NCBI GenBank assembly: GCA_947523045.1
Contig: CANNUR010000080.1
Span: 1 to 11,520 of the forward strand
Direction of reading: 5' to 3'
DNA: 11,520 nucleotides
Source of the DNA: an uncultured Prosthecobacter sp.
GTDB lineage: Bacteria; Verrucomicrobiota; Verrucomicrobiia; Verrucomicrobiales; Verrucomicrobiaceae
Below the pieces are notes generated by a model. The model saw only the letters and a program-made list of their open reading frames with translations. It was not told the origin of the DNA and did no database searches. Shown here piece after piece: positions 1 through 6,768 of this stretch. The stretch's first letter is position 1; the number at the start of each line of letters is the position of its first letter. Both the position numbers and the translations under genes were made by a program.

Positions 1-791
1 GGACCGACCTGCCCGGTGGCGTGCCCGATGCCGATGACACCCCGGGCGTGCTCATCGCCCTGACGAAAGGCCAAACCCTCCACCATCCGCATTCCCCCGT
101 CCCGCATCCGGACGGAGCCATTGCCGCGGGCATCACCTGGCTGCTCGACCTGCAGAATCGCGATGGCGGCCTGCCAACCTTTTGCCGCGGCTGGGGCACC
201 CTGCCGTTTGATCGCAGCACGCCCGAGCTCACCGCCCATGCCCTGCTTGCCTGGCATCTCTGGCATGCCGACCTCCATCCCGATCTGCGCGCGCGGGTCC
301 GCGATGGCACCGACCGCGCGTTCGCCTACCTGCGTCGCGTCCGTCGTGCCGATGGGTCCTGGATTCCGCTCTGGTTTGGCAACGAGCATGCGCGCGACGA
401 GGAGAACCCGGTCTATGGCACTGCCCAGGTCACCGCCTTCCTCAGCCTGCAGCCGGAACTCGCCGACGAGGCGGCCGACCTCATCCGCAGTGGCGTGGCC
501 TACCTGCGTGGCGCGCAAAAGGCCGATGGCGGCTGGGGTGGCGACGCTGGCGCACCGGCCAGCATCGAGGAAACCGCGGTTGCCACCCATGCCCTGGCCC
601 TGCAGGCCGATCCACAGGCGCGGGCCGCCGCACGCCGCGGAGCTGACTGGCTGATCGCCGCCACCCAGGGCGGAACCGTCTTCCCCGCCAGCCCCATCGG
701 CCTCTACTTCGCCCGGCTCTGGTACCACGAGAAGCTCTACCCCGTCGTCTTCACCCTCCAAGCCCTGCGCGCCGTGCGCGCACTCGATTGA
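1..791 (+). CDS. Squalene-hopene cyclase family protein (class II terpene cyclase), 5' truncated by window edge
   Basis: The frame is open from the first complete codon at base 3 to the TGA at 789-791, so the gene starts before the window; the GTG at 21 is internal. The visible part opens with D-L-P-G-G-V-P-D-A-D-D-T. D-A-D-D-T (27-41) matches the DXDDT motif whose central Asp protonates squalene in this family. About 257 residues remain from there, the same as after DXDD in canonical squalene-hopene cyclase. Three QW-like repeats follow: LQNRDGGLP, RRADGSW and QKADGGWGG. These stabilise the alpha/alpha barrel of these membrane-associated enzymes. The C-terminus (PIGLYFARLWYHEKLYP) and SIEETA after the last QW repeat differ from the usual hopene-synthase ends as I remember them, so it may be a paralogue with another polyprenyl substrate. 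The family is secure; the product is not. No hopanoid accessory gene is visible downstream. Confidence 0.85.
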   Translation, partial: TDLPGGVPDADDTPGVLIALTKGQTLHHPHSPVPHPDGAIAAGITWLLDLQNRDGGLPTFCRGWGTLPFDRSTPELTAHALLAWHLWHADLHPDLRARVRDGTDRAFAYLRRVRRADGSWIPLWFGNEHARDEENPVYGTAQVTAFLSLQPELADEAADLIRSGVAYLRGAQKADGGWGGDAGAPASIEETAVATHALALQADPQARAAARRGADWLIAATQGGTVFPASPIGLYFARLWYHEKLYPVVFTLQALRAVRALD

Positions 792-1049
792 GGAGCGCCG
801 TTTTCCCTGGTCCAGTCCACCCTCTCCGGCCCCCTGCGCGCGGCAGTGAGCGGATCAAATCTGTCTTCTAGGAGATTGATTTTCAGTGCATCAAGGATGT
901 GAAGCAATAAAAATGCCTGGCATTTTATAAGGAGCCTGCAGGCGGAGGTGGAGGGGCGGGCTGTCGAAAGGCCTCGGGGTCTCGGCAGCCGCTGACCGTG
1001 CGAGGCGGGGCTTGCGCCGTGGGGGGCATTTCGGTAGAACAGGCTCGCC
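792..1049. promoter_or_regulatory. 258-bp spacer with AT-rich island, probable regulatory region for the 1050 gene
   Basis: No gene is supported here. Composition drops sharply at 871-930 (21 G/C of 60), while the flanks are roughly two-thirds GC by eye. The island holds the palindrome at 910-926. Downstream are a 10-bp palindrome GCCTGCAGGC (934-943) and an imperfect 8-bp stem, GGCTGTCG (959-966) against CGGCAGCC (983-990), with one G-U pair. I could not find a convincing -35/-10 pair: TTGATT at 876-881 and TATAAG at 926-931 are badly spaced for each other. The cyclase gene has no clear terminator: a 7-bp stem at 766-782 lies inside its coding end and lacks an adjacent T tract. The assignment as promoter region is inferred from position and composition. 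Confidence 0.45.
910..926. repeat. Perfect 17-bp palindrome (8-1-8), candidate operator
   Basis: AAAATGCC-T-GGCATTTT reads the same on both strands apart from the central base. It lies 124 bp upstream of the ATG at 1050, within the AT-rich island. The form suits a dimeric repressor or activator site. As RNA it would fold only a 7-bp, mostly A-U stem with a 3-nt loop and no U-run, so it is a poor terminator. No regulator gene is nearby, so the cognate protein is unknown. Confidence 0.4.
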
Positions 1050-2210
1050 ATGAACACCCGCCGCTCCTTTCTGACCCAGCTCGCCAGTGCCGCTGCCGCC
1101 ACGCCCCTGCTTGCCCGCGACTGGAGCGGTCAGGTGCCGGAGCGCTATCCGGATCCGGATGTGGTCGCTCTGGAGCCGGAGTTTGCCCAGTACATCCAAG
1201 GCAACGCGCCGATCCGGCGCCTGCACACCGGCATGCTCTGGGCCGAGGGCCCGGCCTGGAATGGCAGCGGCAACTACCTGGTCTGGAGCGACATCCCCAA
1301 CAACGCCCAGCTGCGCCACCTGCCCGAGGACGGTCACGTCTCGGTCATGCGCAACAACTCCGGCAACAGCAACGGCAACACCTTCGACGGGCACGGCCGG
1401 CAGATCAGCTTTGAGCACGCCAACCGCCGTGTGGTCCGCTACGAACTCGACGGCAAGGTGACCGTGCTCGCCGATCGCTTCGACGGCAAACCGCTCAACG
1501 CCCCCAACGATGGCGTCGTCCATCCCGACGGCAGCCTGTGGTTTACCGATCCCGGCTACGGCAGCATGATGGATTACGAGGGCAACAAGGGCGAGTTGCA
1601 CCTCAAGGAAGCCGTCTATCGCGTCGATCCCTCCGGCAAGATCGAGAAGGTCACCGACGATCCCGTCAAACCCAACGGCCTGTGTTTCTCGCCCGACTAC
1701 AAGAAGCTCTACGTGGTCGACACCGGTGCGCCGAAAAACATCCTCGTTTACGATGTGGTGGATGGCGTGAAGCTGGGCAAGAGCCGGGTGTTTGCGGTGA
1801 ACAAGGGGGTGCTGGCGGACAAGCACAACATCCGGCTCGTGGATGAGGCGGGAGAAAAGTGGCTGAAATATGCTCCTCCTGGCACCAGGGGCTCGTTGCC
1901 CAGGCCAAACCAACAGCCGGGACAGCCGAAGCCGCAGTTGCGGGACGACTTCAGCCTTTGCAAAGGCGGCTCCGACGGAGTCCGCTGCGATGTCGACGGC
2001 AACGTCTGGGCCAGCGCCGGCTGGGTCGGCGATGGCTACGATGGCGTGCACGTCTTCAACCCCGAGGGCAAGCTCATCGGCCTCATCCGTTTGCCCGAGA
2101 CCACCAGCAACCTCTGCTTTGGCGGACCGAAGCGGAACCGCCTCTTCATCACCGCCAGCCAGAGCTTGTACTCGGTCTGGGTGAACACCCGCGGCGCCCA
2201 CTTCTGCTGA
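1050..2210 (+). CDS. Tat-exported SMP-30/gluconolactonase/LRE-like beta-propeller protein
   Basis: 386 residues. The N-terminus N-T-R-R-S-F-L-T-Q-L followed by an Ala-rich stretch is a twin-arginine signal ending near residue 22 (LLA-RD), so a periplasmic or exported protein is expected. The rest resembles the SMP-30/gluconolactonase six-bladed propeller. It has AEGPAW with Glu66, LNAPNDG with Asn150/Asn153, PNGLCFSPD with Asn209, and SDGVRCDVDGNVW with Asp309. Glu66, Asn209 and Asp309 match the three divalent-metal ligands known in the family. The likely activity is sugar-lactone hydrolysis; the substrate cannot be read from sequence. Residues about 251-300 form an unusual Pro/Gln-rich insertion before the last metal ligand, with different codon use. 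No Shine-Dalgarno precedes the ATG, which is chosen because the Tat motif follows at once. sufE starts 3 bp after the stop, suggesting co-transcription. Confidence 0.87.
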   Translation: MNTRRSFLTQLASAAAATPLLARDWSGQVPERYPDPDVVALEPEFAQYIQGNAPIRRLHTGMLWAEGPAWNGSGNYLVWSDIPNNAQLRHLPEDGHVSVMRNNSGNSNGNTFDGHGRQISFEHANRRVVRYELDGKVTVLADRFDGKPLNAPNDGVVHPDGSLWFTDPGYGSMMDYEGNKGELHLKEAVYRVDPSGKIEKVTDDPVKPNGLCFSPDYKKLYVVDTGAPKNILVYDVVDGVKLGKSRVFAVNKGVLADKHNIRLVDEAGEKWLKYAPPGTRGSLPRPNQQPGQPKPQLRDDFSLCKGGSDGVRCDVDGNVWASAGWVGDGYDGVHVFNPEGKLIGLIRLPETTSNLCFGGPKRNRLFITASQSLYSVWVNTRGAHFC

Positions 2211-2213
2211 CCC

Positions 2214-2642
2214 ATGTCCCTCGCCGACAAGCAGGCCGAACTCATCGCCGACCTCAACCTGATCGAGGATCCCCAGGAGCGGCTCGCGGCGCTGTCGTCG
2301 TACGTCGCCGCCGTGCACCTGCCCGAGGGCGAGCGCGACGACACGCTGCTCGTGCCCGGCTGCGTGTCGCGGGTCTGGCTGGATCGCGCGCTGATGGATG
2401 GCCGCGCACGACTGCGCTGCGCCGCGGACTCGCCGATGGTCGCCGGCCTGGCCGCCCTGCTCTGCCATCTTTACAACGGCGAATCGCCGGCCGAGATCGC
2501 CGCGGTTGAGCCCGAACTCTGGCGCGGCTGTGGCTTCGACAAGCGGCTGTCACCCACTCGCCTGAACGGTCTGGCCTCGATGCGCACGCTGCTGCGCGAT
2601 TGGGCCGCCCGGCAAATCCCGCTTGCCGCCGGGCCGCAATGA
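2214..2642 (+). CDS. sufE: Cysteine desulfuration protein SufE
   Basis: 142 residues, normal length for SufE. SufE accepts persulfide sulfur from the cysteine desulfurase SufS and passes it to the Fe-S scaffold in the cytoplasm. Diagnostic features are LVPGCVSRVWL with the acceptor Cys50 (Cys51 in E. coli SufE), the segment ADSPMVAGLAALLCHLYNG (71-89), and LSPTRLNGL (112-120) near the C-terminus. Further cysteines occur at 69, 84 and 106. The ATG lies 3 bp after the stop of the SMP-30-like gene and no Shine-Dalgarno is visible, so translation may be coupled. The pairing with a sugar-lactonase-like gene does not suggest a shared pathway. No sufS, sufB, sufC or sufD is in the window. Confidence 0.95.
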   Translation: MSLADKQAELIADLNLIEDPQERLAALSSYVAAVHLPEGERDDTLLVPGCVSRVWLDRALMDGRARLRCAADSPMVAGLAALLCHLYNGESPAEIAAVEPELWRGCGFDKRLSPTRLNGLASMRTLLRDWAARQIPLAAGPQ

Positions 2643-2664
2643 TGCGACACCATTCTTCCCGCCC

Positions 2665-2739
2665 GCGCTCGTAGTTCAACGGATAGAATGGTGGTCTCCG
2701 AAGCCGCAGATTCAGGTTCGATTCCTGACGAGCGCACCA
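2665..2739 (+). tRNA. tRNA-Arg(CCG), CCA encoded
   Basis: A full cloverleaf can be drawn. The acceptor stem is GCGCTCG (2665-2671) with CGAGCGC (2729-2735), followed by discriminator A2736 and encoded CCA. The D stem is GTTC/GAAT (2674-2677, 2686-2689). The anticodon stem is GTGGT/GCCGC (2691-2695, 2703-2707) around loop CTCCGAA, giving anticodon CCG at 2698-2700 and reading CGG (Arg). The variable loop is 4 nt. The T stem is TCAGG/CCTGA (2712-2716, 2724-2728) with loop TTCGATT. There are two G-U pairs in the anticodon stem and one in the D stem, while the acceptor and T stems are fully Watson-Crick. It starts 22 bp after the sufE stop. Confidence 0.96.
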
Positions 2740-2900
2740 CGGGCGTCTCCTGACTCGGATGAGTCACCGACGGGACGATCCCGGAGGCACCGGGGTTCCA
2801 AGCTGAAGGCGCAGGACGGGCCTTCCCGCCGGAATGGCGTTGCAAAAGCCCCAAAATGCGGTTCCTGAGTGCGGCTTTCCGCCGTAAACACCCACCTCTC
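2740..2900 (+). other. Hairpin-rich spacer between tRNA-Arg and the peroxiredoxin gene
   Basis: 161 bp with no supported gene; an in-frame ATG at 2856 would add 15 residues to the peroxiredoxin but is unlikely. Several short stems follow one another: TGACTC-GGAT-GAGTCA (2751-2766), CGGGA-CGA-TCCCG (2771-2783), a CGGG-CCTT-CCCG stem near 2818-2829, and a GCGG-CTTT-CCGC stem near 2871-2882. The segment could hold the tRNA 3' trailer plus the promoter and leader of the peroxiredoxin gene. I recognised no known riboswitch core and no T-tract terminator. In GC-rich DNA such stems can arise by chance. Confidence 0.35.
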
Positions 2901-3512
2901 ATGGACAGCAACCCCACCCTCCTCAGCGTCGGCGCCCAGGTGCCCGACTTCGACATGGAAACCTACGAGCCCTCGCACGGCGACTTCGGCAAGTTCTCGC
3001 TCGCCGACACCAAGCGCGACGGCAAATGGACCGTGCTGGTCTTCTACCCGGCCGACTTCACCTTCGTCTGCCCGACCGAACTCGCCGACCTTGCCGCCGA
3101 GCAGGACCGCCTGGCCGCTCTTGGCGCGAAGGTCGTCGCCGTCTCGACCGACACCAAGTTCGCGCACATGGTCTGGCGCAACAGCGAAGGCCTGCTCAAG
3201 AACGTGCACTACACCCTCGCCGCCGACCCGACCGGTGCGGTCAGCCGCCTGTTCGGCGTCTATGACCCGGCCACCGGTCTCGCCCTGCGTGGCACCTTCA
3301 TCCTCAACCCCGAGGGTCGTTTGGTCTCTTCGGAGGTGAACTTCTACAACGTCGGCCGCAACGCCGGCGAGCTGGTGCGCAAGATGGAAGCCAACGTCCA
3401 TCTCATGGCCAACCCGAGCGAGGCCTGCCCCGCCAAGTGGACCCCCGGCGCCAAGACCCTGCGCCCCGGCAAGGACCTCGTCGGCAACGTCGCCGCCGCC
3501 ATGGCCAACTGA
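2901..3512 (+). CDS. ahpC: Typical 2-Cys peroxiredoxin (AhpC/Prx1 type)
   Basis: 203 residues from the ATG at 2901, giving the usual Prx1 N-terminus (SVGAQVPDFDMETYEP). The enzyme reduces H2O2 and organic hydroperoxides in the cytoplasm. The peroxidatic Cys57 is in FYPADFTFVCPTE, with Thr54 beside it. Arg130 is in LRGTFILNPEG, and the resolving Cys176 is in EACPAKWTPG. The C-terminal extension carrying Cys176 marks it as a typical 2-Cys enzyme working as an obligate dimer. An upstream in-frame ATG (2856) would add an unusual basic leader, so 2901 is preferred, although neither start has a Shine-Dalgarno. No ahpF, thioredoxin reductase or oxyR is adjacent, so the reductant is unknown. It appears monocistronic, with a tRNA and spacer upstream and a strong terminator downstream. 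Confidence 0.95.
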   Translation: MDSNPTLLSVGAQVPDFDMETYEPSHGDFGKFSLADTKRDGKWTVLVFYPADFTFVCPTELADLAAEQDRLAALGAKVVAVSTDTKFAHMVWRNSEGLLKNVHYTLAADPTGAVSRLFGVYDPATGLALRGTFILNPEGRLVSSEVNFYNVGRNAGELVRKMEANVHLMANPSEACPAKWTPGAKTLRPGKDLVGNVAAAMAN

Positions 3513-3532
3513 TCCGGGATTCGTCCCGTCGC

Positions 3533-3565
3533 AGGCGCCGCCCCACCGGGCGGCGCCTTTTTCTT
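3533..3565 (+). terminator. Rho-independent terminator after the peroxiredoxin gene
   Basis: A perfect 11-bp stem, AGGCGCCGCCC (3533-3543) with GGGCGGCGCCT (3548-3558), has a CACC loop and runs straight into a T-rich tail (TTTTTCTT). It starts 21 bp after the stop codon. A second small hairpin with a TTCG tetraloop, CGGGA-TTCG-TCCCG (3515-3528), lies between stop codon and terminator. This is the clearest terminator in the window and separates the peroxiredoxin unit from the operon at 3643. Confidence 0.93.
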
Positions 3566-3642
3566 GCCCGGCTTTGCCGAATCCGACAAAGATTCTGCCG
3601 GTGAAAACGTCTGGTTCGGCCGTTTGCTGGGGGTAGACACCG

Positions 3643-6600
3643 ATGCACTCCGTCCGACCTGCCCTCCTGCTGGCCCTCGCCCTGGCCGGTCCGGCCCTTG
3701 CCGCCGAGCGGCTGCAGTTCAACCGCGACATCCGTCCGATCCTCACGGAGAACTGCTACTACTGCCACGGCCCCGACGCGAGTCATCGCGAGGCCGGGCT
3801 GCGGCTCGATGTGCGCGAGGAGGCGCTGGAAGCGTTATCGCCCGGCCAGCCGGAACGCAGCGAGGTCATGGCGCGCATCCTCACCGACGATGCCGACGAC
3901 CTCATGCCGCCACCGGATTCGCACAAGAAGCTGACCCCGGCCGAGAAGGAGATCCTGCGTCGCTGGGTCGCCGAGGGCGCGGAATACCAGGGCCACTGGG
4001 CCTTCACCGCGCCGGTCCGCCCGGCCGTGCCCGCGACTCCGCCGGGTGCGCGCAACGCCATCGATGCCTTCCTGCTCACCCGGCTGCAGGCGGAAAAGCT
4101 GGCGTTCGCTCCCCAGGCCGACCCGCGCACACTGGCGCGCCGTCTGGCGCTCGACCTGACCGGCCTGCCGCCGGCACCGGCCCTCGTCGAGGCCTTTGCC
4201 GCCGATCCCTCGGACCGCGCCTACGAGGCCCTGGTCGAGCAACTCATGCAGTCGCCGGCCTATGGCGAGCACATGGCGGCGCAGTGGCTCGATTTCGCCC
4301 GCTACGCCGACAGCCACGGTTTTCAGACCGATTCCTCGCGCAGCATGTGGCCGTGGCGCGACTGGGTGATCCGCGCCTTCAACGACAACCTGCCCTTTGA
4401 CCGCTTCACCGTCGAGCAGCTTGCCGGCGACCTGCTGCCGTCGCCCAAGCTGGAGCAGGTGGTTGCCACCGGCTTCCATCGCAACCACCGCATCAACGGC
4501 GAGGGCGGCATCATCGACGAGGAATGGCGCCTCGAAAACATCATCGACCGGGTCGACACCACCGGCGCCACCTGGATGGGACTGACGCTCGGCTGCGCGC
4601 GCTGCCACGACCACAAGTACGATCCGATCAGCCAGCGCGAGTTCTACCAGCTCTTCGCCTTCTTCAACAACATCGACGAGACCGGCGTCATCCGCGGCGC
4701 GTCGAACCGCACGGGTGGCAATCCGGATCCGTCGATCAAGGTGCCGGACGCTCAGCAGCAGGAGCAGCTCGCCGCCCTGCAGGAGGCCGTGAAAACCGCC
4801 GAGGCGGCGGTACGCGACGCCGAAGCGCAGCTGCCGGCTTTGCTGACGGCCTGGGAGCCGGGCTTCCGTGCGACCTTGGCGCAGAGCCGGCCGCAGTGGC
4901 AGCCGCTGAGCGGGGAGGCGGTGCGCGCCACCCACGGCACGACCTTCACCCGCCTTGAGGACGACAGCTGGCTGGCCGGCGGACCGACTCCGGCGAAGGA
5001 CACCTACGTGATCGAAGCACCGCTCGCGGCCGGCACGTTCAGCGGCCTGCGTCTGGAGGTGCTGCCGGATCCGTCCCTGCCCGGCGGCAGTGTCGGCCGT
5101 CACAGCAACGGCAATTTTGTGCTCACCCGCATCGAGGCCGAGATCCGCGCGCCCGGGCTGGCCCAGCCGCAGCGACTGGTCTTCACCGAGGCCGAGGCGG
5201 CCTACTCGCAGAAGGGTTGGGGCATCGAGTCGCTGGTGGCCGACGCCAGCGCCAAGCGCTCGAAGCGCGCCTCAACGAAGGGCAGGAATCGCGGCAAGGG
5301 TTGGGCGGTCGATGGCAACACGCGCCGCGAGGCCAACCGCGCCATGCTGCTGACCGCGGAATCGGTGTCCGTGCCGAAGGACGCACGGCTGACCGTGCGT
5401 CTCGTCCACGACACCCTCGGCACCCACCAGATCGGCCGCTTCCGCCTCGCCGTCAGCACGGATGCTCCCGAGACTGTGACGCTCGCCGGCGACGGCGCCG
5501 CGCCGGCCGATGTGCGCGCCCTGCTGGCCGTCGCTCCGGGGCAGCGCAACGCCCAACAACAAGCGCGACTGAAGACCTTCTTCCGCGCCGGCTTCGACAG
5601 CCCGGTGAAGCGCGCCGATGCCGCGCTTGCCAAGGCCCGACGCGAGCTGGCGGCTTTCGAGGACCAACTGCCCAGCGTCATGGTCATGCGCGAACTGCCC
5701 GAACCGCGCCCCGCGCGCGTGCTGGTGCGCGGCGAGTACGACAAGCCCGGCGAGGAGGTGACGGCCGCCACGCCCGCCGTGCTGCCGCCGCTGCCGGAGG
5801 GCGCGCCGCGCAATCGCCTGACCTTCGCGCGCTGGCTGACCTCGCCCGAGCATCCGCTCACCGCCCGCGTCTGGGTCAACCGCCAGTGGGAGCGCTTCTT
5901 TGGCCGCGGGCTGGTGAAATCGAGCGAGAACTTCGGCGTGCAGTCGGACCCGCCGAGCCATCCGGAGCTGCTTGACTGGCTGGCCATCGAGTTCATGCAG
6001 GGTGGCTGGGACATGAAGCGGCTGCAGAAGCAGATCGTCATGAGTGCCGCGTATCGACAGGATGCCGGCCTGCGCCATCTGCCGGCGGAGTTTCTTGCCC
6101 GCGATCCGGAAAACCGTCTGCTGGCCCACGCGCCGCGCCTGCGCCTCGCCGCCGAGGCGATCCGCGATCAGGCACTCGCCGTCAGCGGCCTGCTCGATCC
6201 GCGTGTGGGCGGTGCGAGCGTGCGGCCCTACATGCCCGAGGGCGTGTGGGATGAGACGAGCCGCTACGGCGACCTGCGCGGCTACAAGGCCGAGCCGCAG
6301 GGCGGGCTGTACCGCCGCACGCTCTACACGATCTGGAAGCGCACCGCCGCGCCGCCAACGATGCTGCTGTTCGACTCGCCCTCGCGCGAGACCTGCACGG
6401 TCAAGCGCTCACGCACGAACACGCCGCTGCAGGCGCTGGCCCTGCTCAACGAGGTCACCTACGTCGAGGCCGCGCGCGTGCTCGCCCAGCGCATGCTGCT
6501 GGAAGGCGGCGCCACACCAGCCCAGCGAATCGCCTGGGCCTTCGCCCGCGTCACCGGCCGGCCGCCGGAGTTGCGCGAGGCCAGCGTGCTTGCCGCGGGC

Positions 6601-6768
6601 CTGGAACGCCAGCTTGCGCGGTTCCGCGCCGCCCCCGCCGAAGCCGAAGCCCTGCTCAACCACGGTCACGCACCCCGCCCCGCCCAGCTTGATGCCGTCG
6701 AACTCGCCGCGCACACGGTGACCGCCAACGTCCTGCTCAACCTCGACGAGGTGGTGACGCGCGAATGA
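3643..6768 (+). CDS. Secreted PSCyt1-DUF1549-DUF1553 (PSD1) family protein with cytochrome-c-like N-terminus
   Basis: 1041 residues. A Sec signal peptide (hydrophobic [13 protein letters not shown], cleavage near residue 20) is followed by a planctomycete-type cytochrome c domain (about 24-120) with haem motif C38-Y-Y-C41-H42 and a possible distal Met88 in LMPPP. DUF1549 follows (about 137-345), including the second CxxCH at C318-A-R-C-H322 in [12 protein letters not shown], a motif I recall as usual in this domain. A short coiled-coil-like stretch (about 368-397), a beta-rich middle (about 410-615) and DUF1553 (about 722-1000, with [20 protein letters not shown]) complete it. The family is expanded in PVC bacteria; its reaction is not established, though roles in polymer breakdown have been proposed. 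A weak GGGGG lies about 9 nt before the ATG. The stop overlaps the DUF1501 start (ATGA). Odd: a strongly basic loop at 537-553. Family confident, function unknown. Confidence 0.93.
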   Translation: MHSVRPALLLALALAGPALAAERLQFNRDIRPILTENCYYCHGPDASHREAGLRLDVREEALEALSPGQPERSEVMARILTDDADDLMPPPDSHKKLTPAEKEILRRWVAEGAEYQGHWAFTAPVRPAVPATPPGARNAIDAFLLTRLQAEKLAFAPQADPRTLARRLALDLTGLPPAPALVEAFAADPSDRAYEALVEQLMQSPAYGEHMAAQWLDFARYADSHGFQTDSSRSMWPWRDWVIRAFNDNLPFDRFTVEQLAGDLLPSPKLEQVVATGFHRNHRINGEGGIIDEEWRLENIIDRVDTTGATWMGLTLGCARCHDHKYDPISQREFYQLFAFFNNIDETGVIRGASNRTGGNPDPSIKVPDAQQQEQLAALQEAVKTAEAAVRDAEAQLPALLTAWEPGFRATLAQSRPQWQPLSGEAVRATHGTTFTRLEDDSWLAGGPTPAKDTYVIEAPLAAGTFSGLRLEVLPDPSLPGGSVGRHSNGNFVLTRIEAEIRAPGLAQPQRLVFTEAEAAYSQKGWGIESLVADASAKRSKRASTKGRNRGKGWAVDGNTRREANRAMLLTAESVSVPKDARLTVRLVHDTLGTHQIGRFRLAVSTDAPETVTLAGDGAAPADVRALLAVAPGQRNAQQQARLKTFFRAGFDSPVKRADAALAKARRELAAFEDQLPSVMVMRELPEPRPARVLVRGEYDKPGEEVTAATPAVLPPLPEGAPRNRLTFARWLTSPEHPLTARVWVNRQWERFFGRGLVKSSENFGVQSDPPSHPELLDWLAIEFMQGGWDMKRLQKQIVMSAAYRQDAGLRHLPAEFLARDPENRLLAHAPRLRLAAEAIRDQALAVSGLLDPRVGGASVRPYMPEGVWDETSRYGDLRGYKAEPQGGLYRRTLYTIWKRTAAPPTMLLFDSPSRETCTVKRSRTNTPLQALALLNEVTYVEAARVLAQRMLLEGGATPAQRIAWAFARVTGRPPELREASVLAAGLERQLARFRAAPAEAEALLNHGHAPRPAQLDAVELAAHTVTANVLLNLDEVVTRE

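Noticed and set aside
766..782. Stem TGCGCGC-CGT-GCGCGCA as terminator of the cyclase gene
   Set aside because: It lies within the last codons and is separated from a TTTT run by about 18 bases, so it lacks the adjacent U tract.
891..2468. 525-codon open frame on the minus strand opposite the SMP-30-like and SufE genes
   Set aside because: It is a mirror of G/C-ending codons in the real genes, with composition dominated by Ala, Val, Gly, Asp and His and no recognisable family motif. Both plus-strand genes show clear catalytic motifs.
2752..2784. Hammerhead-ribozyme-like string (GATGAGTC ... GACGA) after the tRNA
   Set aside because: It resembles the conserved core, but the essential U of CUGAUGA is G here and the GAAA box reads GATC. 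The possible stem II is only 3 bp and no suitable cleavage site with stems I and III is evident. A chance likeness is more probable.
2665..2900. tRNA-Arg as an integration site for a mobile element
   Set aside because: No direct repeat of the tRNA 3' end is seen downstream and no integrase or phage gene is in the window. The best match (TTCCTGA near 2863) is too short.
2856..2900. Upstream ATG for the peroxiredoxin (15 extra residues)
   Set aside because: The extra residues are basic and unlike Prx1 N-termini, whereas the ATG at 2901 gives the usual length and beginning.
2712..3746. 344-codon minus-strand frame spanning the tRNA, the peroxiredoxin gene and its terminator
   Set aside because: It crosses a tRNA gene and a rho-independent terminator, and its sequence resembles no protein family; the peroxiredoxin on the other strand is certain.
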